A DNA stretch of 64,000 nucleotides from CAVYHX01 sp963768415 (GTDB taxonomy: Bacteria > Pseudomonadota > Gammaproteobacteria > UBA9214), in assembly GCA_963768415.1 (NCBI GenBank), contig CAVYHX010000017.1, positions 1 to 64,000 of the forward strand, read 5' to 3'. Below are positions 15,529 to 24,287 of this stretch, piece by piece. Every line of letters starts with the position of its first letter. Position 1 is the stretch's first letter. Below the pieces are notes generated by a model. That model did no database searches, was not told the origin of the DNA, and saw nothing but the letters and a program-made list of their open reading frames with translations. A program made the translations under genes and the position numbers.

Positions 15529-18500
15529 ATGCTTCACCTGCGCGGTAGTCCAGCCCTCTCGGCGTTTCGCCAGCGCAAGCTGCTCGAGCAACTGCAGGTG
15601 CACGTGCCCGGCCTGACCGGCGTCCAGGCCGATTATCTGCACATCGCCGAGCTGAACGAGCCGCTGACTCAGGTTGAGCAGGGCATACTCGAGAAGCTGC
15701 TGACCTACGGGCCGCAGCAATCCGTCGAACCTGCCGCCGGTATCCGGCTGATTGTCGTTCCCCGTCCGGGGACTATCTCGCCCTGGTCCAGCAAGGCCAC
15801 CGACATCGTGCATAACTGCGCGCTGGATAGTGTGCGCCGCGTGGAGCGGGGTGTGGTCTATACGCTGACTACCCGGGCGGATACAGCGCTGTCGGCCGCG
15901 CAGCGCCAGGCCGTACTCCCGCTGATCCATGACCGGATGACGGAGACAGTGCTGTTTGACATCGACGCTACCCGGGCACTGTTCCGGCATGCCGTGCCGC
16001 AACCGTTTACGCGTATCGATGTACTGGGTGGCGGGCGTGCTGCGCTGGAAGCCGCCAATGCAGAGCTGGGACTGGCGTTGTCGAATGACGAGATCGATTA
16101 CCTGGTGGAAAACTTTACCGCCCTGAAGCGCAATCCGGCCGATATCGAGCTGATGATGTTCGCGCAGGCCAACTCCGAACACTGCCGCCACAAGATCTTC
16201 AACGCCGACTGGGTCATCGACGGCACTGCGCAGCCGCAAAGCCTGTTCAGCATGATCCGGGCATCCTACCAGGCCAGTCCGGACGGTATTCTGTCGGCCT
16301 ACAGCGACAACGCCGCCGTCATCGAGGGCTTCACGGCACAGCGTTTCTTTCCGGATACGGATTCCCGTCGTTATGGCGCACAGCGGGAAGCCGCACACCT
16401 CGTGATCAAGGTGGAAACCCACAACCATCCCACGGCCATCTCGCCGTTCCCCGGGGCCGCAACCGGCTCGGGCGGGGAAATACGCGACGAGGGTGCCACC
16501 GGGCGCGGCGCGAAACCCAAGGCCGGCCTGTGCGGGTTCTCGGTGTCCAACCTGCGCATTCCGGGCTTCGAGCAACCCTGGGAAACCGACCATGGCAAAC
16601 CGGCGCGCATTGTCTCGGCGCTGGAGATCATGCTCGAGGGGCCACTGGGTGCCGCGGCCTTCAACAACGAATTCGGCCGCCCGAACCTGTGCGGCTATTT
16701 CCGCACCTTCGAAGAACAGGTGCCCGGTCCACAGGGGCCGGAACTGCGCGGCTACCACAAGCCGATCATGCTCGCCGGCGGCTGCGGCATTATCCGCAGC
16801 GGGCATGTCGACAAGGGCACCATCCCGGCGGGCACACCGATTGTCGTGCTCGGCGGTCCTGCCATGCTGATCGGCCTGGGTGGCGGGGCGGCGTCGTCGG
16901 TCTCCAGCGGCGCGAGTGCCGCCGATCTGGATTACGCCTCGGTACAGCGCGGCAACCCGGAGATGGAGCGGCGCGTACAGGAGGTGATCGATGCGTGCTG
17001 GGCGCTGGGTGATGCACAACCCCATTATCTCGATCCACGACGTCGGCGCCGGCGGCCTGTCGAATGCCGTGCCCGAACTGGTCCACGACAGCGGTCGCGG
17101 CGGCAACTTCGAGCTGCGTGCCATTCCGAACGATGATCCCGGCATGACGCCGATGCAGGTATGGTGCAACGAGTCCCAGGAGCGTTATGTGCTGGCGGTC
17201 GATCCGGCGGCCCTGGATGACTTCCAGGCGCTGTGCGCACGCGAGCGCTGTCCCTGTGCCGTACTTGGCACGGCAACGGCCAAACCGCAACTGGTGCTGG
17301 CCGACAGTCACTTCGACAACAGCCCCATCGACCTGCCGATGGAGCTGCTGCTGGGCAAGCCGCCGAAGATGCTGCGCGACGTGCAGCGCCTGCCAGTCGA
17401 GCGTGCGCCGTTCACCACCAGCGGGCTGGATATAAAAGAAGCTGACCTACCGGGTCCTGCGCCTGCCGGCCGTGGCGGACAAGACCTTTCTGATTACGAT
17501 CGGCGACCGTACGGTGACCGGCATGGTGACCCGCGACCAGATGGTAGGTCCGTGGCAGGTGCCGGTGGCCGATGTCGCCGTGACCGCCGCGGACTATGTC
17601 GGTTATACCGGCGAGGCCATGGCCATCGGTGAGCGCACGCCGCTGGCCCTGCTCAGCGGGCCGGCCGCCGGGCGCATGGCCGTGGGCGAGGCCGTGACCA
17701 ATATCGCAGCCAGCCGCATCGCGGATCTCGGCAAGCTGTGTCTGTCGGCCAACTGGATGGCGCCGGCGGGGCATCCCGGCGAGGACGCCGTGCTGTACGA
17801 CACCGTCCAGGCGGTGGGCGCGGAACTCTGCCCGGCACTCGGTATCGCCATCCCGGTGGGCAAGGACTCGATGTCCATGAAGAGCGTCTGGCAGGAGGAC
17901 GGGCGCTGACCGCGCGGTGACCGCACCGCTGTCGCTGATCGTGTCCGCGTTTGCGCCGGTGCTGGACGTGCGCCGCACACTGACGCCGCAACTGCGCACC
18001 GACCAGGGCGAGACGGACCTGCTGCTGATCGATCTCGGCCAGGGCCGGCAGCGCCTGGGCGGCTCCGCGCTGGCGCAGGTCTACAAGCAGATCGGCGACG
18101 ACGCCGCCGGACCTGGATGATCCCGCGCTGCTGAGCGCCTTCTTCAGCGCGATCCAGCAATTGAATCAGGAGGGCTTGTTGCTCGCCTACCACGACCGCT
18201 CCGACGGCGGCCTGCTGGCGACGCTGTGCGAGATGGCCTTTGCCGGTCACTGCGGCGTTACCATCGAGCCTGGATGCACTGGGCAATGATCCGCTGGCGG
18301 CCGCTGTTCGCGGAAGAACTCGGCGCCGTCATCCAGGTGCGGCGTGCAGCACTGATACGGTTGTTGCTGCCTTGCATGCCGCCGGACTGGGTGCCTGCAG
18401 TCACGTCATCGGCACCCTGAACAGCGAAGACCGTGTGATCTTCACTCACAAGAATGCGGTCCTGTTGTCAGAGACACGTGTCGACCTGCAGCGCGCCTGG

Positions 18501-19434
18501 TCCGAGACCACCTGCCGCATGCAGGCGTTGCGTGACAACCCGGACTGCGCGCAGGAGGAATACGACGCCCTGCTGGATGCGGCTGACGCCGGCATCCAGT
18601 GCAAGCTCACCTTCGATCCGGCTGACGATATCGCCGCGCCCCTGATCGCGAGCGGCGCGCGCCCGCGCATCGCCATCCTGCGCGAACAGGGCGTCAACGG
18701 CCAGATCGAGATGGCCGCGGCCTTTGACCGCGCGGGCTTCGAGGCCATCGACGTGCACATGAGCGATCTGCTCGAGGCGCGTATCAACCTGGACAGCTTC
18801 AAGGGCCTGGTCGCCTGCGGCGGCTTTTCCTACGGCGACGTGCTCGGCGCCGGCCAGGGCTGGGCCAAGTCGGTGCTGTTCAACAGCGAGCTGCGCGACA
18901 TGTTCAGCGAATTCTTCGCGCGCACCGACAGCTTCACGCTCGGCGTGTGCAACGGCTGCCAGATGCTCTCCACCCTGAAGGAACTGATCCCCGGCGCCGC
19001 AGGCTGGCCGCGCTTCGTGCGCAACCGCTCCGAACAGTTCGAGGCGCGGTTCTCGCAACTGGAGATCCTGGAAACCCCGTCACTGTTCTTCGCCGGCATG
19101 ACCGGCTCGACACTGCCGATTGCCGTGGCCCACGGCGAAGGGCGCGCCGAGTTTGCGATCAACTAGTTCGGCGCAGGCGGCACTGGACAACCGGATCGTG
19201 ACGGCGCGCTACATCGACGGCCATGGCAGCGTCGCAGAGCAGTATCCGCACAACCCGAACGGCTCGCTCCTCGGCATCACCGGCCTCACCACCTCCGACG
19301 GCCGCGTCACCATCATGATGCCGCATCCGGAACGCGTGTTCCGCGCAGTAACGAACTCCTGGCACCCGGACGAGTGGGGCGAGGACGGCCCCTGGCTGCG
19401 CATGTTCCGCAATGCGCGGGTGTGGGTTGGGTAA
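15529..19434 (+). CDS. purL: Phosphoribosylformylglycinamidine synthase, large single-chain form (frameshifted)
   Basis: PurL converts FGAR, glutamine and ATP to FGAM in purine synthesis. All parts of the roughly 1300-residue gammaproteobacterial form can be read: LRGSPALSAFRQRKLL at the N terminus, PRPGTISPWSSKATDI, FAQANSEHCRHKIFNADW, VETHNHPTAISPFPGAATG, the second synthase half (KTFLITIGDRTVTGMV, MVGPWQVPVADVAVTAA), and the glutaminase domain with REQGVNGQIEMAAAF, CGGFSYGDVLGAG, LGVCNGCQMLS and MMPHPERVFRAV. Eight single-base insertions break the frame at about 17018, 17443, 17906, 18111, 18272, 18305, 18350 and 19163; removing one base at each restores a continuous, well conserved protein. 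I read this as assembly error, not decay. The upstream ATG at 15466 is less likely. Confidence 0.9.
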
Positions 19435-19505
19435 CGGTTATTTTGAAGAGTGCTCACGCACATTACCGGACAGATATTCAATTTCGCCCGCAGGGAATTT
19501 CGAGC

Positions 19506-19598
19506 CATACAAGTCGTTCGAGCTGACCCTTGACTGCGTCCTCGCGTCGCTGTCGCTCTGCTCGTCGCCGTAAAGGCCGGCTCAACTCAATCGTTATG
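19506..19598 (+). repeat. attC-like site A
   Basis: CATACAAG at the left, GAGCTGACCCTT pairing imperfectly with AAGGCCGGCTC, and CGTTATG at the right form a long interrupted palindrome between purL and the first plus-strand accessory gene. Confidence 0.4.
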
Positions 19599-19639
19599 TT
19601 TTATTTCCGCCCACAGTGTTTTAGAGTGCGATAAATTTA

Positions 19640-20011
19640 GTGAAAAAATCAACGAAAGCAGCCCTGTTATCAGCTTTTGTATTTCCTGGTCTTGGGCATA
19701 TTTACCTGAAGAAGTATATGCCTGGAGTCGTGTTAATTGGCGTTTCGTTTGTTGCGATTATTTATTTGATTACAAAGGCCATAGAAAAGGCTTTGCAAAT
19801 CAGTGAAAAAATACAAAGTGGGGATGTTCAATTAGATATCGAAGCGATTACAGAATTAGTATCAAAACAATCAATTGGAGCTGACGCTCAACTGCTGAAT
19901 ATTGCTACGACCGCATTAATTATTTGTTGGCTAATCGGAATTATCGACTCTTACAGGGTTGGTTGCGTACGAAACAAAAACGATGAAGTGTTGCCTGGTA
20001 GAAAAACATAA
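19640..20011 (+). CDS. Small membrane protein
   Basis: 123 residues beginning at a GTG. FVFPGLGHIYLKKYMPGVVL near the N terminus resembles the turn of TM2-type small membrane proteins. Hydrophobic segments lie at about 8-24, 28-46 and 88-104, and the tail is basic. The stop codon lies inside the next attC-like site, as is usual for gene cassettes. Function unknown. Confidence 0.6.
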   Translation: MKKSTKAALLSAFVFPGLGHIYLKKYMPGVVLIGVSFVAIIYLITKAIEKALQISEKIQSGDVQLDIEAITELVSKQSIGADAQLLNIATTALIICWLIGIIDSYRVGCVRNKNDEVLPGRKT

Positions 20012-20065
20012 CAATGCCATTAATAGCGACTCGTTTATGCTCGCGAAATACGACAGCAGTTATGT
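20006..20065 (+). repeat. attC-like site B
   Basis: ACATAAC (20006-20012) and GTTATGT (20059-20065) are exact reverse complements and enclose an imperfect stem. Best formed of the candidate cassette sites; the left core overlaps the stop of the preceding gene. Confidence 0.45.
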
Positions 20066-20132
20066 GCAATTTAAGCCGGAGAGTCCGTGGTTTGTCGGTA
20101 CGCGTGTTAGTCGGGGGCTCGAAGGTGGAGTT

Positions 20133-20768
20133 ATGGCAGGGATGAAACGGGTTGGCTGGGCTGTTCTTGTTGCGGTTCTTGGAGCGGGAAACGCTATGGC
20201 GACCGAGGAAGCCGAATACACAGTCGTGCTCAAGGAGCAGGACTTCGAGGTGCGCCAGTATGAGCCGCATGTTCTTGCCGAAACCATAGTAGACGGAGAT
20301 CTTGAAGACGCGGGAAACAAGGCCTTTAGCCGGTTGTTCAAATACATTTCCGGCAACAACAAGTCCCAGCGGAAAGTCGAAATGACTGCACCCGTCACCC
20401 AAGGACCTGTAAGCGAGAAAATTGACATGACTTCACCCGTCGGTCAACAGCGTAAGAATGGCAGGTGGGCCGTGAGCTTTATGATGCCCTCATCCTATTC
20501 GCTGGAGACACTCCCGGAACCCAAAGATCCAAACGTGATCTTGCGTCAAGTTCCTGCGCGATACATTGCGGCCGTCCGGTACTCTGGATTCTGGAGTGAA
20601 AAAGGTTACCGTCGTAATTTAGATAAGCTGAATGCTTGGATGGAAAAACAAAACCTCAGCGTGGTTGGAGACCCTATATGGGCCCGATATAACGCTCCAT
20701 TCGTGCCGTGGTTTTTGAGGCGGAATGAAATCTTAGTGCCCGTTGAGAGGCCCCCGAACATTGAGTGA
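20133..20768 (+). CDS. Exported SOUL-family heme-binding protein
   Basis: 211 residues with GGTGGAG before the start. A signal peptide runs to about GNAMA/TEEA. The SOUL fold is indicated by FEVRQYEPHVLAETIV, AFSRLFKYISGNN, the paired blocks KVEMTAPVTQ and KIDMTSPVGQ, and AVRYSGFWSEKGYRRNLDKL. SOUL proteins bind heme or tetrapyrroles; the exact role in bacteria is open. It sits in the cassette-like run, alone between two attC-like palindromes. Confidence 0.85.
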   Translation: MAGMKRVGWAVLVAVLGAGNAMATEEAEYTVVLKEQDFEVRQYEPHVLAETIVDGDLEDAGNKAFSRLFKYISGNNKSQRKVEMTAPVTQGPVSEKIDMTSPVGQQRKNGRWAVSFMMPSSYSLETLPEPKDPNVILRQVPARYIAAVRYSGFWSEKGYRRNLDKLNAWMEKQNLSVVGDPIWARYNAPFVPWFLRRNEILVPVERPPNIE

Positions 20769-20785
20769 ACACTGGTGCAATTGAC

Positions 20786-20883
20786 GCCCGACAAGTCGTT
20801 GCGGCGGACATTTGACCCGCTGCCCATTTTTTATGTCGCAAAAACAGGCATTATCTTAAATGCCGCTGGGTGAGGCGTTATGC
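20786..20883 (+). repeat. attC-like site C
   Basis: GCCCGACAAG at the left and GGCGTTATGC at the right flank a stem in which GCGGCGGACATTT pairs imperfectly with AAATGCCGC. The right core resembles Vibrio-type sites; the left core is degenerate. Confidence 0.4.
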
Positions 20884-20913
20884 AATATTTTCAACCACGG
20901 GAAGGATAATCGA

Positions 20914-21372
20914 ATGTATAGAACACTCTCATTAGCCGTCTTTACTTCGTCTTTAATTGCTGGCTGCGCCTCGGTTCCAATGGAAAGTGCGGAAACGTCA
21001 GATATGGTAAAAACGTTTAGCACTCCGTCAGATGGCAACGCAGCTTTATATATTTATCGATCTGGCAGTTTTGGTGGGGCTTTAAAAAAAGATGTTTGGG
21101 TTGATGGGAAATGTATAGGCGAAACTGCTCCAAATGTCTTCTTCTATGAAGAAGTACAGGGCGATGCAGAACATAAGGTTTCCACTGAATCAGAGTTTTC
21201 ACCAAATGACTTGTTAGTTAATACAGATAGTGGCAAGAACTATTTTGTGCAGCAATATTTGAAAATAGGCGTATTTGTAGGAGGTGCCGGCGTTGAACTT
21301 GTTGATGAAGAGAAAGGTAAAAAGGCAGTCGAAAAATTACAGATGGCTAAAAAGGGCAATTGCAGCAAGTAA
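20914..21372 (+). CDS. DUF2846-like lipoprotein
   Basis: 152 residues. GGGAAGGA precedes the ATG at 20914. Lipobox LIAGC places the acylated Cys at about residue 18. The body contains ALYIYRSGSFGGALKKDVWV, DGKCIGETAPNVFFYEEV and KNYFVQQYLKIGVF, a pattern seen in DUF2846 and related small beta-sandwich lipoproteins. Outer-membrane or periplasmic. Function unknown. Confidence 0.65.
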   Translation: MYRTLSLAVFTSSLIAGCASVPMESAETSDMVKTFSTPSDGNAALYIYRSGSFGGALKKDVWVDGKCIGETAPNVFFYEEVQGDAEHKVSTESEFSPNDLLVNTDSGKNYFVQQYLKIGVFVGGAGVELVDEEKGKKAVEKLQMAKKGNCSK

Positions 21373-21432
21373 CACACTGAAAATTCGCACCCAGTACATG
21401 CCGTTCCGCAGATATGGAATCTTTACAATTAT

Positions 21433-21501
21433 GCATAACAACGTGCTCAACTCCGATTCGCAAACGCGGCATTTCGCGCCCCTTTTGCTCGCGGGTTAGT
21501 C
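21433..21501 (+). repeat. attC-like site D
   Basis: GCATAACAACGTGCTC at the left is typical of a cassette-site left core; the right side is GGGTTAGTC. The internal stem (GGCATTTCGCGCC) is weak. Confidence 0.35.
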
Positions 21502-21520
21502 CGGACATGATACCGCTCTA

Positions 21521-21548
21521 TTGACATGCAAAATAGTGTATATATACA
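21521..21548 (+). promoter_or_regulatory. Candidate promoter with 12-bp palindrome
   Basis: TTGACA at 21521-21526, a 16-base spacer and TATACA at 21543-21548. The palindrome TGTATATATACA (21537-21548) overlaps the -10 and could be an operator. The predicted start of transcription falls on the ATG of the toxin gene, implying a leaderless message. Confidence 0.45.
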
Positions 21549-21554
21549 TACAGT

Positions 21555-21851
21555 ATGCGGGAGAAATTCAAGCACAGGAATGCAGTGAGGCAGCTAAAAT
21601 CACTACCGGCTGATGTGCTAAAACGCCACAAAAAATGGAAAGATATTGTTGTAATAAGTGGCCCTGCGGGATTGAAAAAGATCAAGGGCTTCAGGGACGA
21701 GCCACTTAGGAACGAGTGGAAGGGACATCGTTCGTCCCGGTTAAATCTTCCGTATCGTGTTATCTGCAAAGTTGAGAAGGAACTGGTTCTTGTTCAAGTT
21801 GTTAGTGTAACTCCGGATGATTTAGGTAAATTAATTCAGGAGTCGAATTAA
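21555..21851 (+). CDS. RelE-superfamily toxin-like protein without partner
   Basis: 98 residues. The C-terminal half has the RelE/StbE-type strand pattern: EWKGHRSSRLNLPYRVICKV followed by LVLVQVVSVTPDDLGKL. RelE-family toxins cut mRNA at the ribosome. No antitoxin gene lies upstream, and the gene four bases downstream is an SRPBCC protein, so the usual pair is missing. There is no Shine-Dalgarno sequence; the promoter appears to start the message at the ATG. Small basic protein typical of integron cassettes. Confidence 0.7.
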   Translation: MREKFKHRNAVRQLKSLPADVLKRHKKWKDIVVISGPAGLKKIKGFRDEPLRNEWKGHRSSRLNLPYRVICKVEKELVLVQVVSVTPDDLGKLIQESN

Positions 21852-21855
21852 AAAT

Positions 21856-22365
21856 ATGAAGAAAATTCTTATTGTATTTGTGGCTTTATTATTTATCGGT
21901 TTCACTTACCTGGCAGTTGAAGGAAGTAAAATGCAGGAAATCAAAACAGAAATCGAAATTTCAGCTCCACCATCCAAAGTATGGGGCATCATTACAGACA
22001 TTAACAATTGGCAGGAATGGAGCCCCATTATCAAGGCTTCTCATGGTATAGCCTCTGTTGGATCGAAACTCGGCATCACTATGACGGGTAAAGAGAACGG
22101 TAAGGATGGTCCCGAATACAATCCAGTAATTACGGAGCTCGAAGAGCCAAATTATTTTCGCTGGCGTGCTCATATGATGGCTGGATTTATTTTCACTAAC
22201 TACAAGATTTTCGAGCTGGAGGAAACTAATTCAGGAACGCGGTTAACGCACAAAGAAATGTTCAGTGGTTTGCTCGCTCCGGTATTTTGTGGGCAGATGG
22301 AGAAAGGTGTTCCTCCAATGTTAAATTCAATGAATGAGGCATTGAAGGACTTGGCTGAGAAATGA
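21856..22365 (+). CDS. SRPBCC-family (polyketide cyclase-like) protein
   Basis: 169 residues. An N-terminal hydrophobic segment (IVFVALLFIGFTYLAV) anchors or exports it. The helix-grip domain begins EIEISAPPSKVWGIITDINN and continues WQEWSPIIKAS, with FRWRAHMMAG and GTRLTHKEMFSGLL later, a typical START/Bet v1-like ligand-binding fold. Four bases separate it from the toxin-like gene, so both are probably on one message. Ligand unknown. Confidence 0.8.
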   Translation: MKKILIVFVALLFIGFTYLAVEGSKMQEIKTEIEISAPPSKVWGIITDINNWQEWSPIIKASHGIASVGSKLGITMTGKENGKDGPEYNPVITELEEPNYFRWRAHMMAGFIFTNYKIFELEETNSGTRLTHKEMFSGLLAPVFCGQMEKGVPPMLNSMNEALKDLAEK

Positions 22366-22385
22366 TGTGTAAATAATCATATAAG

Positions 22386-22567
22386 GATTTGGAACGTGCT
22401 GGTCTTGAACTGCATGAATCAGGTGGTAAACGCAGGGGGTATGGGCAGTCCATGTGAGTGGTAATTGGCGTGTGACATTCCAATTCGACGGTACTGATGC
22501 ATAGCTTGTAGATTACGAGGATTACCATTGAAGTAATGTTATGAATATGCACAATCCACCACATCCT
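22386..22567 (+). pseudogene. Decayed higBA toxin-antitoxin remnant
   Basis: One frame reads DLERAGLELHESGGKRRG; after a one-base shift it reads VWAVHVSGNWRVTFQFDGTD, then A, a TAG stop, and LVDYEDYH with a stop at 22529-22531. This is the C-terminal half of a HigB toxin. Ten bases later ATG (22541) opens MNMHNPPHP, the standard start of a HigA antitoxin, which then ends abruptly at a palindrome. The N-terminal part of higB and nearly all of higA are missing, so the module is dead. Confidence 0.75.
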
Positions 22568-22623
22568 GACAATTCAGCCTGGTCCGGCGCGCGTACTGCG
22601 AACGGCTGGCTTTAAACGTCAGG
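22565..22623 (+). repeat. Palindrome E truncating the higA remnant
   Basis: CCTGAC (22565-22570) and GTCAGG (22618-22623) enclose AGCC/GGCT and CCG/CGG pairs. The layout resembles a recombination site, but the cores do not fit the attC consensus. Confidence 0.35.
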
Positions 22624-22716
22624 TGCGCGTGAAGCAGCAAGCATTATTTCAGCGATGGGTGGTTACACGAACCGCACATTGGCTATTTACAAGATCAGCA
22701 CAGCTGGAGAGTGAAA

Positions 22717-23727
22717 ATGAAAGCCGTTGCCTATAAAACGCCGGGTCCAATTGACCGCGGCGATGCCTTGCAGGATATCACCCTTGAGATACCCAAAGCC
22801 GAAGGCCGCGATCTGCTAGTCAGGATCACCGCCGTGTCGGTAAACCCCGTTGACACAAAATTACGCCTCGGCGTAGCGCCCGAAGGCGATTGGCGGGTGC
22901 TTGGATTTGACGGCGCCGGCGTTGTCGAGGCGGCCGGGTCTGAGGTGCAGAATTTCAAACCGGGCGATGCGGTATTTTATGCCGGTTCCATCGCGCGGCC
23001 CGGCACCAATAGCGAATACCACCTTGTCGATGAACGTATCGTTGGCCGCAAACCCGCCAGCCTGAGCGATGCAGAGGCGGCAGCACTTCCGCTCACGGCG
23101 ATTACCGCCTGGGAAATGCTGTTTGACCGGCTCGATGTCAAGCGCCCGACCCCGCAGGGAGGAAATACCATATTAGTTATTGGTGGTGCAGGTGGCGTCG
23201 GTTCGATCACTATCCAGCTTCTGCGGGCATTGACCGATCTCACGGTGATCGCCACCGCCTCGCGTCCTGAAACACAGGATTGGGTACGCGAATGCGGGAC
23301 CCATTACGTAATCGACCACCGCCAGCCTTTGGCACCCCAGGTTGAGACGCTGGGCCTCGGTGCTCCGGGTTTTGTGTTCTCAACTACCCAGACCGACCAG
23401 CATTTGGCAGATATCGTCGAACTGATTGCGCCGCAGGGCCGTTTTGGCCTGATCGACGACCCGAAAGTGCTCGACGCCATGCCTTTCAAGCTCAAAGCCG
23501 TGTCACTCCATTGGGAAATGATGTTCACTCGTTCGCTCTTTGGCACGCCGGATATGGCGGAACAGGGCCGACTGTTGAATGAAGTGGCCGCGCTGGTCGA
23601 TGCGGGACGCATCCGTTCCACCGCTACCGAAGTCGCGGGCAGGATCGATGCAGCGACTCTGCGCGTAGTGCATGCGCAGCTCGAAAGCGGCACTGCGCGG
23701 GGCAAGATTGTGCTTGCAGGGTTCTGA
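22717..23727 (+). CDS. Zinc-type alcohol dehydrogenase-like oxidoreductase (MDR superfamily)
   Basis: About 336 residues. A GroES-like N-terminal domain (LLVRITAVSVNPVDTKLR, LGFDGAGVVEAAG) is followed by a Rossmann domain with VIGGAGGVGSITIQLLRAL. Catalytic zinc ligands of true alcohol dehydrogenases are absent, so this is a quinone-oxidoreductase-like NADPH enzyme of the ZADH family. GGAGAG lies before the ATG at 22717; an in-frame GTG at 22711 is possible. Substrate unknown. Confidence 0.85.
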   Translation: MKAVAYKTPGPIDRGDALQDITLEIPKAEGRDLLVRITAVSVNPVDTKLRLGVAPEGDWRVLGFDGAGVVEAAGSEVQNFKPGDAVFYAGSIARPGTNSEYHLVDERIVGRKPASLSDAEAAALPLTAITAWEMLFDRLDVKRPTPQGGNTILVIGGAGGVGSITIQLLRALTDLTVIATASRPETQDWVRECGTHYVIDHRQPLAPQVETLGLGAPGFVFSTTQTDQHLADIVELIAPQGRFGLIDDPKVLDAMPFKLKAVSLHWEMMFTRSLFGTPDMAEQGRLLNEVAALVDAGRIRSTATEVAGRIDAATLRVVHAQLESGTARGKIVLAGF

Positions 23728-23770
23728 TCAGGGGCTTGACAGATACGAATTAACCCATCGGAGTGCCGAC

Positions 23771-24154
23771 ATGCAGAACAACCCGGAAGCAAACAAGCAG
23801 AATGCCATTGCCTTCTACCGTGCGGCATATTTGGGTGATCCCGCCAGGGCTGTCGAAATCTACGTCGGTGCTGAATATATTCAACACAATCCGCTGGTAG
23901 GGAACGGGAAGCAGGCGTTCATTGACTATTTCACTGAAATGGCGGAGCAATACCCGGGCAAGGAAATCGAGTTTGTGCGTGCGGTAGCCGAGGGGGACCT
24001 GGTCGCCTTGCACACTCATCAGACCTGGCCAGACAATGAAGAATTCGTAACGATGGATTTCTTCCGATTCGATGCGGACGGGAAGATCATTGAGCATTGG
24101 GATGCCATTCAAGCAGTGCAAATTGAAACAAAGAACGGTAATCCAATGTATTGA
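23771..24154 (+). CDS. SnoaL-like (NTF2-fold) protein
   Basis: 127 residues. NAIAFYRAAYLGDPARAV, YIQHNPLVGNGKQAFIDYF and FFRFDADGKIIEHWDAIQ are the standard markers of the SnoaL-like predicted aldol cyclase/NTF2 group often annotated as nuclear transport factor 2 family. It closely follows the MDR oxidoreductase and may act with it. Substrate unknown. Confidence 0.85.
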   Translation: MQNNPEANKQNAIAFYRAAYLGDPARAVEIYVGAEYIQHNPLVGNGKQAFIDYFTEMAEQYPGKEIEFVRAVAEGDLVALHTHQTWPDNEEFVTMDFFRFDADGKIIEHWDAIQAVQIETKNGNPMY

Positions 24155-24161
24155 ATTCGCA

Positions 24162-24219
24162 CCTGACAAATCGCATAAACAGCCATCGCCTCAATCGAAC
24201 CTGAACACAGGCGTTATAC
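24162..24219 (+). repeat. attC-like site F
   Basis: CCTGACAAATCGC at the left and GGCGTTATACGCC at the right; the right core fits the CGTTATA form seen in Vibrio repeats. Last candidate of the run. Confidence 0.35.
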
Positions 24220-24287
24220 GCCACAGGGAAAATGAATGAGTCCTGCAATTCACATAAGAGAAAGTATGCTGGATAACTTGGCGAATT

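Noticed and set aside
15409..17169. Long minus-strand open frame opposite purL
   Set aside because: purL is recognisable throughout; the antisense frame lacks any known motif.
22565..22623. Palindrome E as a fifth genuine attC site
   Set aside because: Ends are CCTGAC/GTCAGG, which do not fit the attC core consensus; kept only as a palindrome.
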